Shown here in pieces: positions 8,901 to 18,029 of a stretch of 64,000 nt of DNA. Source of the stretch: Phycisphaerales bacterium (lineage in GTDB: Bacteria; Planctomycetota; Phycisphaerae; Phycisphaerales; UBA1924). How positions within the stretch are numbered: position 1 is the stretch's first letter; each line of letters opens with the position of its first letter. Location of the stretch: positions 248,001 through 312,000 of the forward strand of contig JAJDDJ010000001.1 of NCBI GenBank assembly GCA_029260395.1, in the 5' to 3' direction. The notes below the pieces were generated by a model. That model was not told the origin of the DNA. It saw nothing but the letters and a program-made list of their open reading frames with translations, and ran no database searches. The position numbers and the translations under genes are program-made.

Positions 8901-9509
8901 ATGCCATCGACCCCCTCGACATCCGCCGCCCTCGCGGCGGCGATCGCCTTGTCCGTGTTCAACGTCTCCGCGTTCGCGGATATTGAGTTCCTCTTCACCC
9001 CAGCCCCCGATGGCGGCACCCTCGTCGCCGGTACCGGCAGCGGCATGGTCAACCGCGAAGCGGGCATCGCCAGCTCCGATTGGGACGTTCAGGACTTTCT
9101 AACCAACTTCCTCCGAGAGACCTACACCGACGTCCAGACCGGGGCTGGCACCGTCAGCGGCTCCTTCACCAACGTCACGTCCGGCGTCTCTGAAACCATC
9201 ATCAGCTTCGACGTCGATCGCGACGGCGGCCTCAGCAGCGACAACGACCTGGACTTCGACACCGCAAACGTCCTGTCGTTCGATTTCGAAGACGTGTTCA
9301 CCCTCACCCTCAGCGCGACCTTCAGCGTGAGTGAGTTGCCCTTCGACCAACTCATCCCAGGCACGCACATCGACGTCGGCCGCACCCAGGGGGCCGGCAT
9401 CGCCGAGGAGTCGTTCGGCATCACCACCGTTAACGTCGTTCCCGCACCAGCCACTGGCCTGCTGATGATCGCCACCCTCCCCGTGCTCAGCCGTCGCCGC
9501 CGCAACTGA
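8901..9509 (+). CDS. Small secreted PEP-CTERM-type protein
   Basis: The 202-residue protein has a signal peptide (hydrophobic AALAAAIALSVFNVSAFA) and a C-terminal sorting tail: VVPAPATG, a short hydrophobic helix, then RRRRN. This is the compact planctomycete form of PEP-CTERM, which in other bacteria is cut and processed by an exosortase. The acidic, Thr/Ser/Asp-rich middle has no domain I recognise. A clear GGAGAG sits upstream of the ATG. It is expected at the cell surface or secreted. No exosortase gene is present in the window. Confidence 0.8.
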   Translation: MPSTPSTSAALAAAIALSVFNVSAFADIEFLFTPAPDGGTLVAGTGSGMVNREAGIASSDWDVQDFLTNFLRETYTDVQTGAGTVSGSFTNVTSGVSETIISFDVDRDGGLSSDNDLDFDTANVLSFDFEDVFTLTLSATFSVSELPFDQLIPGTHIDVGRTQGAGIAEESFGITTVNVVPAPATGLLMIATLPVLSRRRRN

Positions 9510-10539
9510 CTCAATGCTCCCTTTTCGGAACCAGGCGAGGTCGCTCCAAACCGGAGAAGGGAGCCCCCACATCTCAAGTCATCGTGCCCAGGACTAAGGG
9601 TAGTCCGTGAACGATTCCACCAACCCGCCGGGTGCCCGATTGCTCTACCAGCACACGCGATCGGCATCAGAAATGTACCGGCACCAGCAGACATCTGGTT
9701 GAAGCCGATTTAGACAAGAATGACGCCTGACCTGTTGGCTGATCCGCTCGACGATCGAAGCCCTCTGTGCTTACCGCACTCGTCACATCCCACGAGAATC
9801 AATCCGATTATCTACGCTGCACTGACCGCTCTATGACCATGTTGCAGGCATGGTCATAGAGCGGACGGTCGCCGGGTGTTCTACGCAAGGCCCCGGAGTA
9901 GAGAAGGACCAACGGCTTCTTCAAACATCGTCAATGCGCACGATGTTGTTTTGACCGACCGAACCTGGTTCTAGAACATCGCACGTTCGGGATAAGCACA
10001 AGTTGTTGCAGCCACGATCCGTAGCAGGGCCCCGCTGACCTGCCCCTCTCCTCGGCACCCTTGCGCATGTTTCTCGCAATGCCATTTTCCGATTCATGAG
10101 TGAGCTAGGGAGCCTCGCGAGGTTGCGCTGCGATAAAATCGTCGCGGGTGTTGATCGCACCTACTCAAGTGACGGCACGGACACACGCGGCGCTGGTTCA
10201 CCCGCCATCCCCCATTGAGTACCTTCCTCTCTGTTGCGTGGTAGTTACTTCGCCGCGTAGCAACGTCTCGCTCGCCAGTCCGGTGAAACGCTCGCTACTC
10301 CCATTCTCACAGAGCGTTCCCGGCTCAAGTACAGCGGCCTCACGCCGGCCCTCGCGGACTCAAACAACTCAGCGGGTCGATCACCCGAGACAAGCATTCC
10401 TCGAGTCCCAATCGAGCGTTGCCGATCGTATTCCAAACAAATTCGTTCGATTCCTGGTGCAAAAGGGACTTGATCTCCGGTCCATTTAGCCAGATAGTGG
10501 ATTTCTTGATCCATTTTCAGCTGAAAGGCTGTCTCAAGC
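9510..10539. other. 1,030-base region without a recognisable gene
   Basis: Base composition is lower in G+C than the neighbours and no open frame resembles a known family. It holds the perfect hairpin at 9826-9864 and an imperfect long inverted repeat just after the PEP-CTERM gene (GCTCCCTT at 9516-9523 with AAGGGAGC at 9557-9564). A divergent frame at 10245-10541 overlaps the Rrf2 gene start by two bases and was not accepted. Confidence 0.5.
9826..9864. repeat. Perfect 16-bp inverted repeat with 7-base loop
   Basis: CCGCTCTATGACCATG at 9826-9841 and its exact reverse complement at 9849-9864 flank TTGCAGG. No T tract follows on either strand, so it is not a standard intrinsic terminator. Confidence 0.9.
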
Positions 10540-11037
10540 ATGATCTCCCAGACTTCTGAATACGCCCTACGAGCGGTCGTCTATCTGGCGGCACGGACCG
10601 ATAGCACGCCGGCTTCGGCAAGCGACATCTCTGCGGCGACACGGGTCCCCGTGGGCTACCTTCAAAAAGTCCTTCGGATGTTGTCTCGGCACGGCATCTT
10701 GACGGCGCGCCGAGGAACCAATGGCGGGTTCGCTCTCGCCAGGGTCTCGACCGCGATCAGCGTTCTCGACATTCTGATCGCATCTGAAACCCAGATTCAG
10801 CGTATCGAGCGTTGCCCGCTTGGCATCGAAGGACACACCAGCCTTTGCTCTCTGCACAAGTTGCTCGATGCGGAGATAGCGCGGAGCGAACAGATATTCG
10901 CCTCCACCTCGCTTGCAGATCTGCTCGACGGCGACGGCGGGGTCCGTCCGCTCTGTGACCCGACGGGCCGATTCCCATCGGGCATCAGACTGACGATCGA
11001 TCGCTCTCCGCGACGACCTGATTCAACGACCAACTGA
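10540..11037 (+). CDS. Rrf2-family iron-sulfur transcriptional regulator of the nos region (NsrR-like)
   Basis: The 165-residue protein has the Rrf2 winged helix (SEYALRAVVYLA, SAATRVPVGYLQKVLRML, RRGTNGGFALAR). Cys92 and Cys103 sit where NsrR/IscR ligate an Fe-S cluster; the middle Cys of the NsrR triad is Glu97, and another Cys lies at 139. It probably senses NO, redox state or Fe-S status and controls the downstream nitrous oxide reductase genes, as Rrf2 proteins often do beside denitrification loci. AAAGG provides a ribosome-binding site. It is co-oriented with the nos genes but separated by about 100 bases holding a promoter-like sequence. Confidence 0.85.
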   Translation: MISQTSEYALRAVVYLAARTDSTPASASDISAATRVPVGYLQKVLRMLSRHGILTARRGTNGGFALARVSTAISVLDILIASETQIQRIERCPLGIEGHTSLCSLHKLLDAEIARSEQIFASTSLADLLDGDGGVRPLCDPTGRFPSGIRLTIDRSPRRPDSTTN

Positions 11038-11051
11038 GAATGTGGATCGGC

Positions 11052-11080
11052 TTGACCACTTTCGAACAGTGGCCTAGTCT
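11052..11080 (+). promoter_or_regulatory. Candidate nos promoter with inverted-repeat operator
   Basis: TTGACC at 11052-11057 and TAGTCT at 11075-11080 are 17 bases apart. Between them CCACT (11056-11060) and AGTGG (11068-11072) form a 5-bp inverted repeat with a 7-base spacer, placed where a repressor would block RNA polymerase. A palindrome ATTGATCAAT follows at 11104-11113. Confidence 0.45.
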
Positions 11081-11141
11081 ATATGTGTATATGGGCATCC
11101 ATAATTGATCAATCACGCTGGACTGAGCAAGAAGACCGACC

Positions 11142-12005
11142 ATGACCAGATCGAATACCGAGCCAGCCTCTATGCCTTCAGCGGGCCCTTGGGGAGCAGT
11201 TCATCCCGACCCTTACCGTTGGTACCTGTTCGCCGCCTCAGCGATGTTCGTGCTCACGCTCCCTTCGCTCGTCGCGGTAATCCTGCTGACCGACACGAGG
11301 CAACCCCCCTCCCCAGCTTTGCAGACGGTCGCGGTCAACAGCCCGCTCGCCGGCGGTGCGAGCGAGGGCCAGATGGTGTACTCGAGCAGCTGTGCGGTCT
11401 GCCACGGGGCCGACGGTCAGGGTGTGCCCAGGCTTGGCAAGCCGCTGCGCAACAGCGCGTTTGTTCAGTCTCAAACTGATGGCGAGTTGTTCGACCTCGT
11501 AGCTCTAGGCCGGGCACCGGATGACCCGGCAAACACCTCGGGCGCCCTGATGCCCCCTCGCGGCGCGCAGTCTCTCAGCGATGAGAAGATTTTCGCGGTG
11601 CTCGGGTTCCTTCGCGAGATGCAGGACACGAGCCAGCCCGCCGTAAATGTTGACGCTTGGAACGTGGTCGGAGCGGGCGATGGGGCTGCGTCGTCGCTCG
11701 CCTTGGAACTGACCGAGCATCCTGGCTACGAGGTTTATGTCTCGTCGTGCGCGGCGTGCCACGGCCAGGGCGCCGAGGGCGTCGAGGGGATCGGCCTGCC
11801 GCTCACGACCAGTGGGTTTGTGCTGGGCAAGAGCGACAAGGATTTGATCACGTTCATCAAGATGGGGCGGGCGAGTTGGGACGAGAACAACTCGACCGGG
11901 ATGGACATGCCCCCCAAGGGTGGCAACCCGGCGATTACTGAAGAGCAGTTGCAATCGATCGTTGACTATCTCCGTGCGTTGCAGAAAGAGGCGATGGGAC
12001 CGTGA
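11142..12005 (+). CDS. Membrane-anchored dihaem cytochrome c of the nos cluster
   Basis: The 287-residue protein has one N-terminal membrane helix (about 28-50) and two class-I cytochrome c domains on the periplasmic side, with haem motifs CAVCH at 84-88 and CAACH at 203-207. Likely distal Met ligands lie in ALMPPR (137) and MDMPPK. In clade II nos loci, membrane c-type cytochromes are thought to pass electrons from the quinol/bc pool to NosZ; no nosR-type flavoprotein is present here. It is 70 bases upstream of nosZ in the same orientation. Confidence 0.85.
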   Translation: MTRSNTEPASMPSAGPWGAVHPDPYRWYLFAASAMFVLTLPSLVAVILLTDTRQPPSPALQTVAVNSPLAGGASEGQMVYSSSCAVCHGADGQGVPRLGKPLRNSAFVQSQTDGELFDLVALGRAPDDPANTSGALMPPRGAQSLSDEKIFAVLGFLREMQDTSQPAVNVDAWNVVGAGDGAASSLALELTEHPGYEVYVSSCAACHGQGAEGVEGIGLPLTTSGFVLGKSDKDLITFIKMGRASWDENNSTGMDMPPKGGNPAITEEQLQSIVDYLRALQKEAMGP

Positions 12006-12075
12006 GACCATCGCAGTCGCACAGTATGCCGATTCTCGGAGGCAACCCGAGGCGGCGCAGAGCAGAGGACTCCCG

Positions 12076-14064
12076 ATGACTATGAAACGCAGCCGTCTTC
12101 ATCCGCTTTCGGTTTCGCTCGCGACCCTGATGATGTGCGGGCTGGCGACCACCGCCCAGTCCCAATCGATGCGGGACGTGGAATCGCTCGCCAAGGAGCG
12201 GGGACTTACCACGGCCGACCTGATGGCCGCCGCAAAGACCTATCTGCCTAGCGGCGAGCTTGACGAGTACCTGATGTTCGCCTCGGGCGGGCACGCGGGC
12301 CAGGTGTTCGTCGTGGGGCTGCCGAGCATGCGGCTGCTTCGCTCGATCGCGGTGTTCACTCCGGAATCCTGGCAGGGCTGGGGCTTTGGCGTGGGCAACG
12401 AGATCCTGGAGGAGGGCTTTCCCGAGGGCAAGGCCAACCTGTGGGGCGACACGCACCACCCGGCGCTCTCTGAGACCAAGGGCGACTACGACGGCGAGTG
12501 GCTGTTCATCAACGACAAGATCAATGCCCGCGTGGCGGTCATCGATCTTCGCGACTGGGAAACCAAGCAGATCATCAAGAACCCGCTGACGCTCAGCGAT
12601 CACGGCGGCACGTTTGTGACGCCCAACACGGAGTACGTCATCGAGGGCGGGCAGTACGCCGTGCCTTGGGGTTCTGACTACGCCCCGATCTCCGATTACA
12701 AGGAAGAGTACAAGGGCTCGGTCACGCTCTGGAAGTTCGACCGCAACCGCGGACGGATCGACAAGGACCAGTCGTTCGCGATTGAACTGCCCCCGTACTG
12801 GCAGGATCTGTCCGACGCGGGCAAACTGGCCAGCGACGGGTTCTTCTTCATGAACTCGCTGAACACCGAACTGGCGACCGGCGGCATACAGGACAAGAAG
12901 CCCCCGTTTGAGGCTGGCGCGAGCCGCAACGCAACAGACTTCCTACACATCATCGACTGGCGCAAGGCCGAGGAGGTCTACAAGGCCGGCAAAGTCGAAC
13001 AGATCAAGGGCTTCCCGGTCATCACGCTCAAGACCGCGATCGCCGAGGGGCTGTTGCATGTCACGCCCGAGCCGCGCAGTCCGCACGGCGTCGATGTCGC
13101 GCCCAAGGGCGACTTCATCGTCGTGTCAGGCAAGCTCGACCCGCATGTGACCATCTACTCGATGGACAAGATCAAGAAAGCGATCGCGAACAAGACGTTC
13201 TCAGGGAATGACGAGTTTGGTGTGCCGATTCTCGACTTCGACTCCGTGGTCGAAGCCCGGATCGAGGTCGGTCTCGGGCCGCTTCATACGCAGTACGGCC
13301 CCGACGGCTACGCCTACACGTCACTTTACCTCGACTCGGCGGTCGCCCGCTGGACAATGGGCGGCACGTACGGCTCGCTCACGCCCGAGCCGGACTGGAC
13401 ACTCGTCCAGAAGACCCCGGTGCACTACAACGTGGGGCACATCGCCGCCGCCGAGGGTGACACCGTCAGCCCCGATGGCAAGTACCTGGTCTCGCTCAAC
13501 AAGTGGTCGGTCGATCGGTTTGTTCAGACCGGTCCACTGATGCCGCAAAACCTCCAGCTCCTAGATATCTCTGAGCAGGGCACGACGATGCCCGTTCTCT
13601 ACGACATGGCGATGGGGGTGGGCGAACCGCACTACGCGCAGATCATCAAGGCCGACAAGTTGAACTCTTGGGCGGTCTATCCGGAGACGGGCTGGGATCC
13701 GCACGTCCAAAACATCGAGCCGATGGCACCCAAGAAGGGCATGGAGCGCGTTCAACGCAACGATGATGGGTCCGTTGACATCTACATGACTGCGATCCGT
13801 AGCCACTTCAACCCCGAGCACATCTATCTGAAACAGGGCGACACGGTCCGCTGGCACATCACCAACACCGAGCGTGCCGTCGACGCAACCCATGGGTTTG
13901 CCGTGCCTGTCTATAACATCACCGCGTCGCTCGAACCGGGCGAGACCGTGACGATCAAGTTTGACGCCGACACTCCCGGCACATTCCCGTTCTACTGCTC
14001 CGAGTTCTGCTCGGCGCTGCACCTCGAAATGATGGGCTACCTGATGGTCGAGCCCGCAGAGTAA
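12076..14064 (+). CDS. nosZ: Nitrous oxide reductase, clade II (Sec-exported)
   Basis: The 662-residue protein reduces N2O to N2 in the periplasm. It starts with a Sec-type signal (LHPLSVSLATLMMCGLATTA) and has no twin-arginine motif, a mark of clade II (atypical) NosZ. The CuZ beta-propeller is seen in motifs such as THHPALSETKGDYDGEW, SGKLDPHVTIYS, GLGPLHTQYGPDGYAY and HYNVGHIAAAEGDT. The C-terminal cupredoxin holds the CuA ligands Cys641, Cys645, His649 and Met652. ATG 12076 is preferred over upstream in-frame starts because AGAGGA lies just upstream and the signal peptide follows directly. Confidence 0.97.
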   Translation: MTMKRSRLHPLSVSLATLMMCGLATTAQSQSMRDVESLAKERGLTTADLMAAAKTYLPSGELDEYLMFASGGHAGQVFVVGLPSMRLLRSIAVFTPESWQGWGFGVGNEILEEGFPEGKANLWGDTHHPALSETKGDYDGEWLFINDKINARVAVIDLRDWETKQIIKNPLTLSDHGGTFVTPNTEYVIEGGQYAVPWGSDYAPISDYKEEYKGSVTLWKFDRNRGRIDKDQSFAIELPPYWQDLSDAGKLASDGFFFMNSLNTELATGGIQDKKPPFEAGASRNATDFLHIIDWRKAEEVYKAGKVEQIKGFPVITLKTAIAEGLLHVTPEPRSPHGVDVAPKGDFIVVSGKLDPHVTIYSMDKIKKAIANKTFSGNDEFGVPILDFDSVVEARIEVGLGPLHTQYGPDGYAYTSLYLDSAVARWTMGGTYGSLTPEPDWTLVQKTPVHYNVGHIAAAEGDTVSPDGKYLVSLNKWSVDRFVQTGPLMPQNLQLLDISEQGTTMPVLYDMAMGVGEPHYAQIIKADKLNSWAVYPETGWDPHVQNIEPMAPKKGMERVQRNDDGSVDIYMTAIRSHFNPEHIYLKQGDTVRWHITNTERAVDATHGFAVPVYNITASLEPGETVTIKFDADTPGTFPFYCSEFCSALHLEMMGYLMVEPAE

Positions 14065-14161
14065 ATGACCCGCAACCGCGTCGGGCACGAGAGCGCCCGA
14101 CGCGATTTACAAGTTCGATCATGCCGCCGAGACGGCCCGCGAGAACATGAAGGAGTCGGAT

Positions 14162-14842
14162 GTGAGCGCAGGCATCATTGAGAAGATCATCGGACCCCGC
14201 GTCAGCCCCGAAGAGTCAGCGAAGCACTCGTTCCGCTACGGGACTCCGGGCTTCATGCTGCTGGTCGCTCGGGTGCTCCTACTGGTATCGTTGTTCTTCC
14301 CGTACTGGCAGATGGAACTCCAAGCCCCGCAGTACCCCGACGGACTGCACATGACGGCATTCCTGAACCACCTAACGGGCGATGTCGCCGAGATCGACGG
14401 GCTCAACCACTACATCGGGATGCGGTCGCTGTTTGAGGCGGCCCAACTCGAGCGCACCGTCGGTGTGTTCATCATGATCGCGTTTGTCGTGATGCTCGAG
14501 TTCGCCGCGTACATCCATACCCGGTGGACGGTGCTGCTAGTGGCACCTGTCGTGTTCTTTCCGGTTGTGTTCTTGGTGGATTTGCACCTTTGGATGCGGC
14601 ATTTCGGGCTCAACTTGGATCCTCACGCGCCGCTGTCCAATGCTGTCAAGCCGTTTGTGCCGACGGCGATAGGCAAGGGCGGGATCGGGCAGTTCGTGAC
14701 TATCGCCACGCCTGGCACCGGGCTGATCATGGCGGCCGTCGCCTCGATCATGTTGGTCGTGGCTCTGTTTTTCCACCGCCGCGCGTACCTGCCGCTCGTC
14801 AAGCAGAAGCGTGCGGCCGCGGAAACCCCTGCCGCCAACTGA
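14162..14842 (+). CDS. nosB: NosB-like integral membrane protein
   Basis: The 226-residue protein has four clear membrane helices (starting near FMLLVARVLLLVSLFF, VFIMIAFVVMLEF, VLLVAPVVFFPVVFL and GLIMAAVASIMLVVALFF). In clade II nos clusters a membrane protein of this size, NosB, directly follows nosZ; its biochemical role is unproven but it is thought to assist N2O reduction or electron flow. GTG at 14162 is preferred because AAGGAG lies six bases upstream; ATG at 14147 is the alternative. It sits 97 bases after nosZ and 24 bases before nosD. Confidence 0.75.
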   Translation: MSAGIIEKIIGPRVSPEESAKHSFRYGTPGFMLLVARVLLLVSLFFPYWQMELQAPQYPDGLHMTAFLNHLTGDVAEIDGLNHYIGMRSLFEAAQLERTVGVFIMIAFVVMLEFAAYIHTRWTVLLVAPVVFFPVVFLVDLHLWMRHFGLNLDPHAPLSNAVKPFVPTAIGKGGIGQFVTIATPGTGLIMAAVASIMLVVALFFHRRAYLPLVKQKRAAAETPAAN

Positions 14843-14866
14843 AAGCAACTGAGAGCAGTTCCCCCC

Positions 14867-16264
14867 ATGCGCCCCGCGATTCTTGCCATCCTGATCGGCT
14901 TGCTCGCCGCTGTAGCGCCCGTCGCTGGCGGTGCGACCCAGCGGGCATCGGTTTCGGTCGTCGCAGATCTGATCGAGCGGGCCGCGCCGGGTGATGAAAT
15001 CCGCGTGCCACCGGGCGTCTACGAGGGCAACTTGGTCATCAGCAAGCCGATCGTGCTGGATGGCAATGGTGCCGCCGTCTTCGACGGGCTCGGCAAAGCT
15101 ACCGTGATCGAGGTCATCGCAGACGGGGTCACAATCCGCGGGTGCACCATCCGTGGGTCGGGCGAGGACGTCACGGGCGAGCCATCAGCGATCCGCGTGA
15201 CCGCAGCCAACGCGACTATCGACTCCAACACCATCGAGGACGCGCTGTTCGGGATTGACCTGCAGGAGGCGCCCAATGCGGTCATCCGGAACAACACGAT
15301 CACCAGCAAGGATCTCGACGCGGGCAGGCGCGGCGACGGCATCCGGCTCTGGTGGAGCCACGGTTGTACCGTCGAGGGCAACACCATCCGTGGCTCACGC
15401 GACATGGTGTTCTGGTACTCCGAGGACCTCCGCATCACCCGGAATACGGTCGCCGACAGTCGGTACGGCCTGCACTTCATGTACAGCCACAACACTGTGC
15501 TCGAAGGCAATGACCTCTATGACAATTCCGTGGGCATCTACCTCATGTACAGCAACGGCATCACGCTCCGCGGCAACCGAATGCGCAACAACCGCGGCGC
15601 GAGCGGCTACGGAATCGGGCTCAAGGACTGCGACGACATCACGATCACCGGCAACGCCCTGCTCGCCAACAGGGTTGGCGTCTACCTCGACAACAGCCCA
15701 TCATCGATCGGATCGACCGGCCTGTTTGAGTCCAACATGATCGCGTTCAACGAGGTCGGCCTGCTTGCGACGCCCAACACGCACGACAACGTGTTTACCC
15801 GCAATGCGTTCATCGAGAACGAGCAGCCCGCGGCCACCCACGGGCGGGGCCGGCTCGTCAGCAACACTTTCGCCCGCGACGGGGCCGGGAACTACTGGTC
15901 CGACTACGCCGGTTTCGATCTCGATGGCGATGGCTTCGGTGATGTGGCCTACGAGCCGCGAAGCCTGTTCGGCGCGATGCTCGCCAACGAACCCAACCTG
16001 CGGCTGTTTGTCCACAGCCCAGCCCAGCAGGCAATCGAGTTCACTGCCCGGGCGCTACCCGAGCTCAGACCCGAACCGACGCTCGTTGATTCGTCGCCGC
16101 TGGCCTTGCCGCCCACGATCGAACTGGCCATCGTCGACAGCGGGATCGGCGGGGCTCGCATGGGCGTGCTCGCGGTCGCGCTGCTGTCAGCCGCTTTCGG
16201 TCTTGTCGCGGCGATGGGCAGCGATCGCCGTCTGACGGCTCAGCACACAGGAGGCGGGGCGTGA
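14867..16264 (+). CDS. nosD: NosD, periplasmic copper-maturation beta-helix protein
   Basis: The 465-residue protein has a signal peptide (AILAILIGLLAAVAPVAGG) and a long right-handed beta-helix of CASH-type repeats, with many turns of the type NNTI or GNTIRGS. The C-terminus has a short hydrophobic helix (about 430-450) that may anchor it. NosD works with the NosFY ABC transporter to build the CuZ centre of NosZ. It overlaps nosF by four bases. Confidence 0.95.
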   Translation: MRPAILAILIGLLAAVAPVAGGATQRASVSVVADLIERAAPGDEIRVPPGVYEGNLVISKPIVLDGNGAAVFDGLGKATVIEVIADGVTIRGCTIRGSGEDVTGEPSAIRVTAANATIDSNTIEDALFGIDLQEAPNAVIRNNTITSKDLDAGRRGDGIRLWWSHGCTVEGNTIRGSRDMVFWYSEDLRITRNTVADSRYGLHFMYSHNTVLEGNDLYDNSVGIYLMYSNGITLRGNRMRNNRGASGYGIGLKDCDDITITGNALLANRVGVYLDNSPSSIGSTGLFESNMIAFNEVGLLATPNTHDNVFTRNAFIENEQPAATHGRGRLVSNTFARDGAGNYWSDYAGFDLDGDGFGDVAYEPRSLFGAMLANEPNLRLFVHSPAQQAIEFTARALPELRPEPTLVDSSPLALPPTIELAIVDSGIGGARMGVLAVALLSAAFGLVAAMGSDRRLTAQHTGGGA

Positions 16265-17142
16265 TCCACGCTACGAACATCACCAAGCGGTTCGGCCGAG
16301 TGCGTGCGGTGTCCAATGTCTCGTTCGAGATCGAACCGGGCGAAGCGCTGGCGCTGTGGGGCAGCAACGGCGCGGGCAAGACCACGCTGATCCGGTGCCT
16401 GCTGGGTGTCATCCGGTTCCGCGGCCGCGCGAGCCTCGGCGGCACCGATGTGCGACGCCGGGGGCGGAACGCCCGCGCTCTGGCCGGGTACGTGCCACAG
16501 GAACTCGCCTTCCACGACGATGCGCGCCTCGGGTCGGCGATGGTGTTCTTCGCGTCCCTCCGCTGCGTATCTCGCGCTCGTGCCGCGGAGACCCTCGATA
16601 CGGTCGGGCTCACCGGCCACGAACGCAAACGCGTCCGGGATCTCTCGGGCGGGATGAAACAACGGCTCGCGCTGGCCATCGCGCTGCTGAGCGACCCTCC
16701 GTTGATCATTCTGGACGAGCCGACCTCGAACCTCGATGCCGCTGGCCGGGGCGAGGTCGTCGAGATGCTCCAACGGCTTCGACGCGCCGGCAAGACGCTC
16801 CTGTTCGCTTCGCACCGTCCCGATGAGGTCATTTCGCTTGCCGATCGCGTGCTCATTCTCGAGGGCGGCAAGATCCAGCGGGACACCACACCGCTGGATC
16901 TCTGGCCCACGGAGAAGCCCGTGCAGGTCGTGCGTCTCTACCTGACGATGGCGAGCGAAGAACACGCGGCCCAAGTACTCCGCGAGGCGGGGCACGCTGT
17001 CCACCTCAACGGGCAGGGACTGTGTGTCGCTGTGCCCAGGGACCGCAAGGCCGAGCCGATCCATGCGCTGGCCATGCAGCAGATAGAAGTGCGGGACATC
17101 GAAGTCCTCGACGACGTGCCCGCGCCTGGAGAGAAGCTATGA
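16261..17142 (+). CDS. nosF: NosF, ABC transporter ATPase for NosZ maturation
   Basis: The 293-residue cytoplasmic ATPase has Walker A GSNGAGKTT (34-42), signature LSGGMKQRLALA and Walker B LIILDEPTSNLD followed by the H-loop SHRPDE. NosF pairs with NosY to power delivery of a sulfur-containing or copper-related factor for the CuZ cluster. The GTG start lies in a GTGA overlap with nosD, and the stop lies in an ATGA overlap with nosY, so translation is probably coupled. Confidence 0.95.
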   Translation: MIHATNITKRFGRVRAVSNVSFEIEPGEALALWGSNGAGKTTLIRCLLGVIRFRGRASLGGTDVRRRGRNARALAGYVPQELAFHDDARLGSAMVFFASLRCVSRARAAETLDTVGLTGHERKRVRDLSGGMKQRLALAIALLSDPPLIILDEPTSNLDAAGRGEVVEMLQRLRRAGKTLLFASHRPDEVISLADRVLILEGGKIQRDTTPLDLWPTEKPVQVVRLYLTMASEEHAAQVLREAGHAVHLNGQGLCVAVPRDRKAEPIHALAMQQIEVRDIEVLDDVPAPGEKL

Positions 17143-18029
17143 CCACGCTCGCGGCCACCGCTGAATTAAATTCAATTGAGAGCTCGGCATTGGCACGGTC
17201 GTTCACTGGCGGGATGATCTCGTTCGCCCGCCGAGAGTTCCGCGATGCGATCGCGAGCAAGTGGTTCGTGCTGTACACACTCGCGTTCACCGTGCTCGCC
17301 GTTGGCGTTTCGTTCTTATCGCTGAGCGGCGTCGGGTCGCAGGGATTCGCGGGCTTTGGACGCACGGCGGCGGGCCTGCTGAACCTCATCATGCTCGTCG
17401 TGCCGCTCATGGCGCTGACCGCTGGCGCCGGCTCGATCGCGGGCGAGCGAGAGCGCGGCACGCTGCTCTACCTGCTCGCCCAGCCCGTCTCCCGCACGCA
17501 GGTGCTGCTGGGCAAGTACCTCGGGCTCGCTGGCACGCTGGTGTGCTCGCTGTGCATCGGCTTCGGTGTGAGCGCCGGGGTGCTCGCGTGGAAGGCCGGC
17601 GGCGTCGGCGTGGGGGCGTACGCGATGCTCGTCGCGTTCACCGTGCTGCTCGCACTGGCCATGCTCTCGGTGGGCATGCTGATTTCTGTCGTGTCGCGGA
17701 AGACAACGGTTGCCACCGGCCTGGCCTTGTTCATCTGGTTGTCGCTCGTATTCGTGAGCGATCTGGGTCTGATGGCCAGCTCGATTCTGTTCAAGCTGCG
17801 CGTGCAAGAGGTCTTCGGGCTGGCCCTGTTGAACCCGCTCCAGGCGTTCAAGATGGCGGTCATCGTCAACATGAACGCGTCGCTCGATGTGCTCGGCCCC
17901 GTCGGGGCGTACGCCTCTCTCACGTTCGGTGGCTCGCTTGCGTGGATCCTCGCGTCGACCCTTGTGCTCTGGATGGTCGTGCCGCTCGGGCTTGCGACCC
18001 TGCTCTTTGCTCGGAGGGGCACCGTATGA
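17139..18029 (+). CDS. nosY: NosY, ABC transporter permease for NosZ maturation
   Basis: The 296-residue permease of the ABC-2 type has about six membrane helices (for example FVLYTLAFTVLAVGVSFL and LAWILASTLVLWMVVPLGLATLL) and the typical GERERGTLLYLLAQPVSR segment after the second helix. It is the membrane partner of NosF. The start is in an ATGA overlap with nosF, with GGAGAGA as ribosome-binding site; it overlaps nosL by four bases. Confidence 0.95.
   Translation: MTTLAATAELNSIESSALARSFTGGMISFARREFRDAIASKWFVLYTLAFTVLAVGVSFLSLSGVGSQGFAGFGRTAAGLLNLIMLVVPLMALTAGAGSIAGERERGTLLYLLAQPVSRTQVLLGKYLGLAGTLVCSLCIGFGVSAGVLAWKAGGVGVGAYAMLVAFTVLLALAMLSVGMLISVVSRKTTVATGLALFIWLSLVFVSDLGLMASSILFKLRVQEVFGLALLNPLQAFKMAVIVNMNASLDVLGPVGAYASLTFGGSLAWILASTLVLWMVVPLGLATLLFARRGTV

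Noticed and set aside
9640..9705. Short frame resembling the end of a tyrosine recombinase (RSASEMYRHQQ)
   Set aside because: It is too short, with no catalytic residues or upstream coding sequence.
10245..10541. 98-codon minus-strand frame divergent from the Rrf2 gene
   Set aside because: It overlaps the Rrf2 start, has no ribosome-binding site and resembles no family.
11104..11113. FNR/NNR-type box upstream of the dihaem cytochrome
   Set aside because: TTGATCAA lacks the four-base spacer of the TTGAT-N4-ATCAA consensus, so it is only noted as a palindrome.
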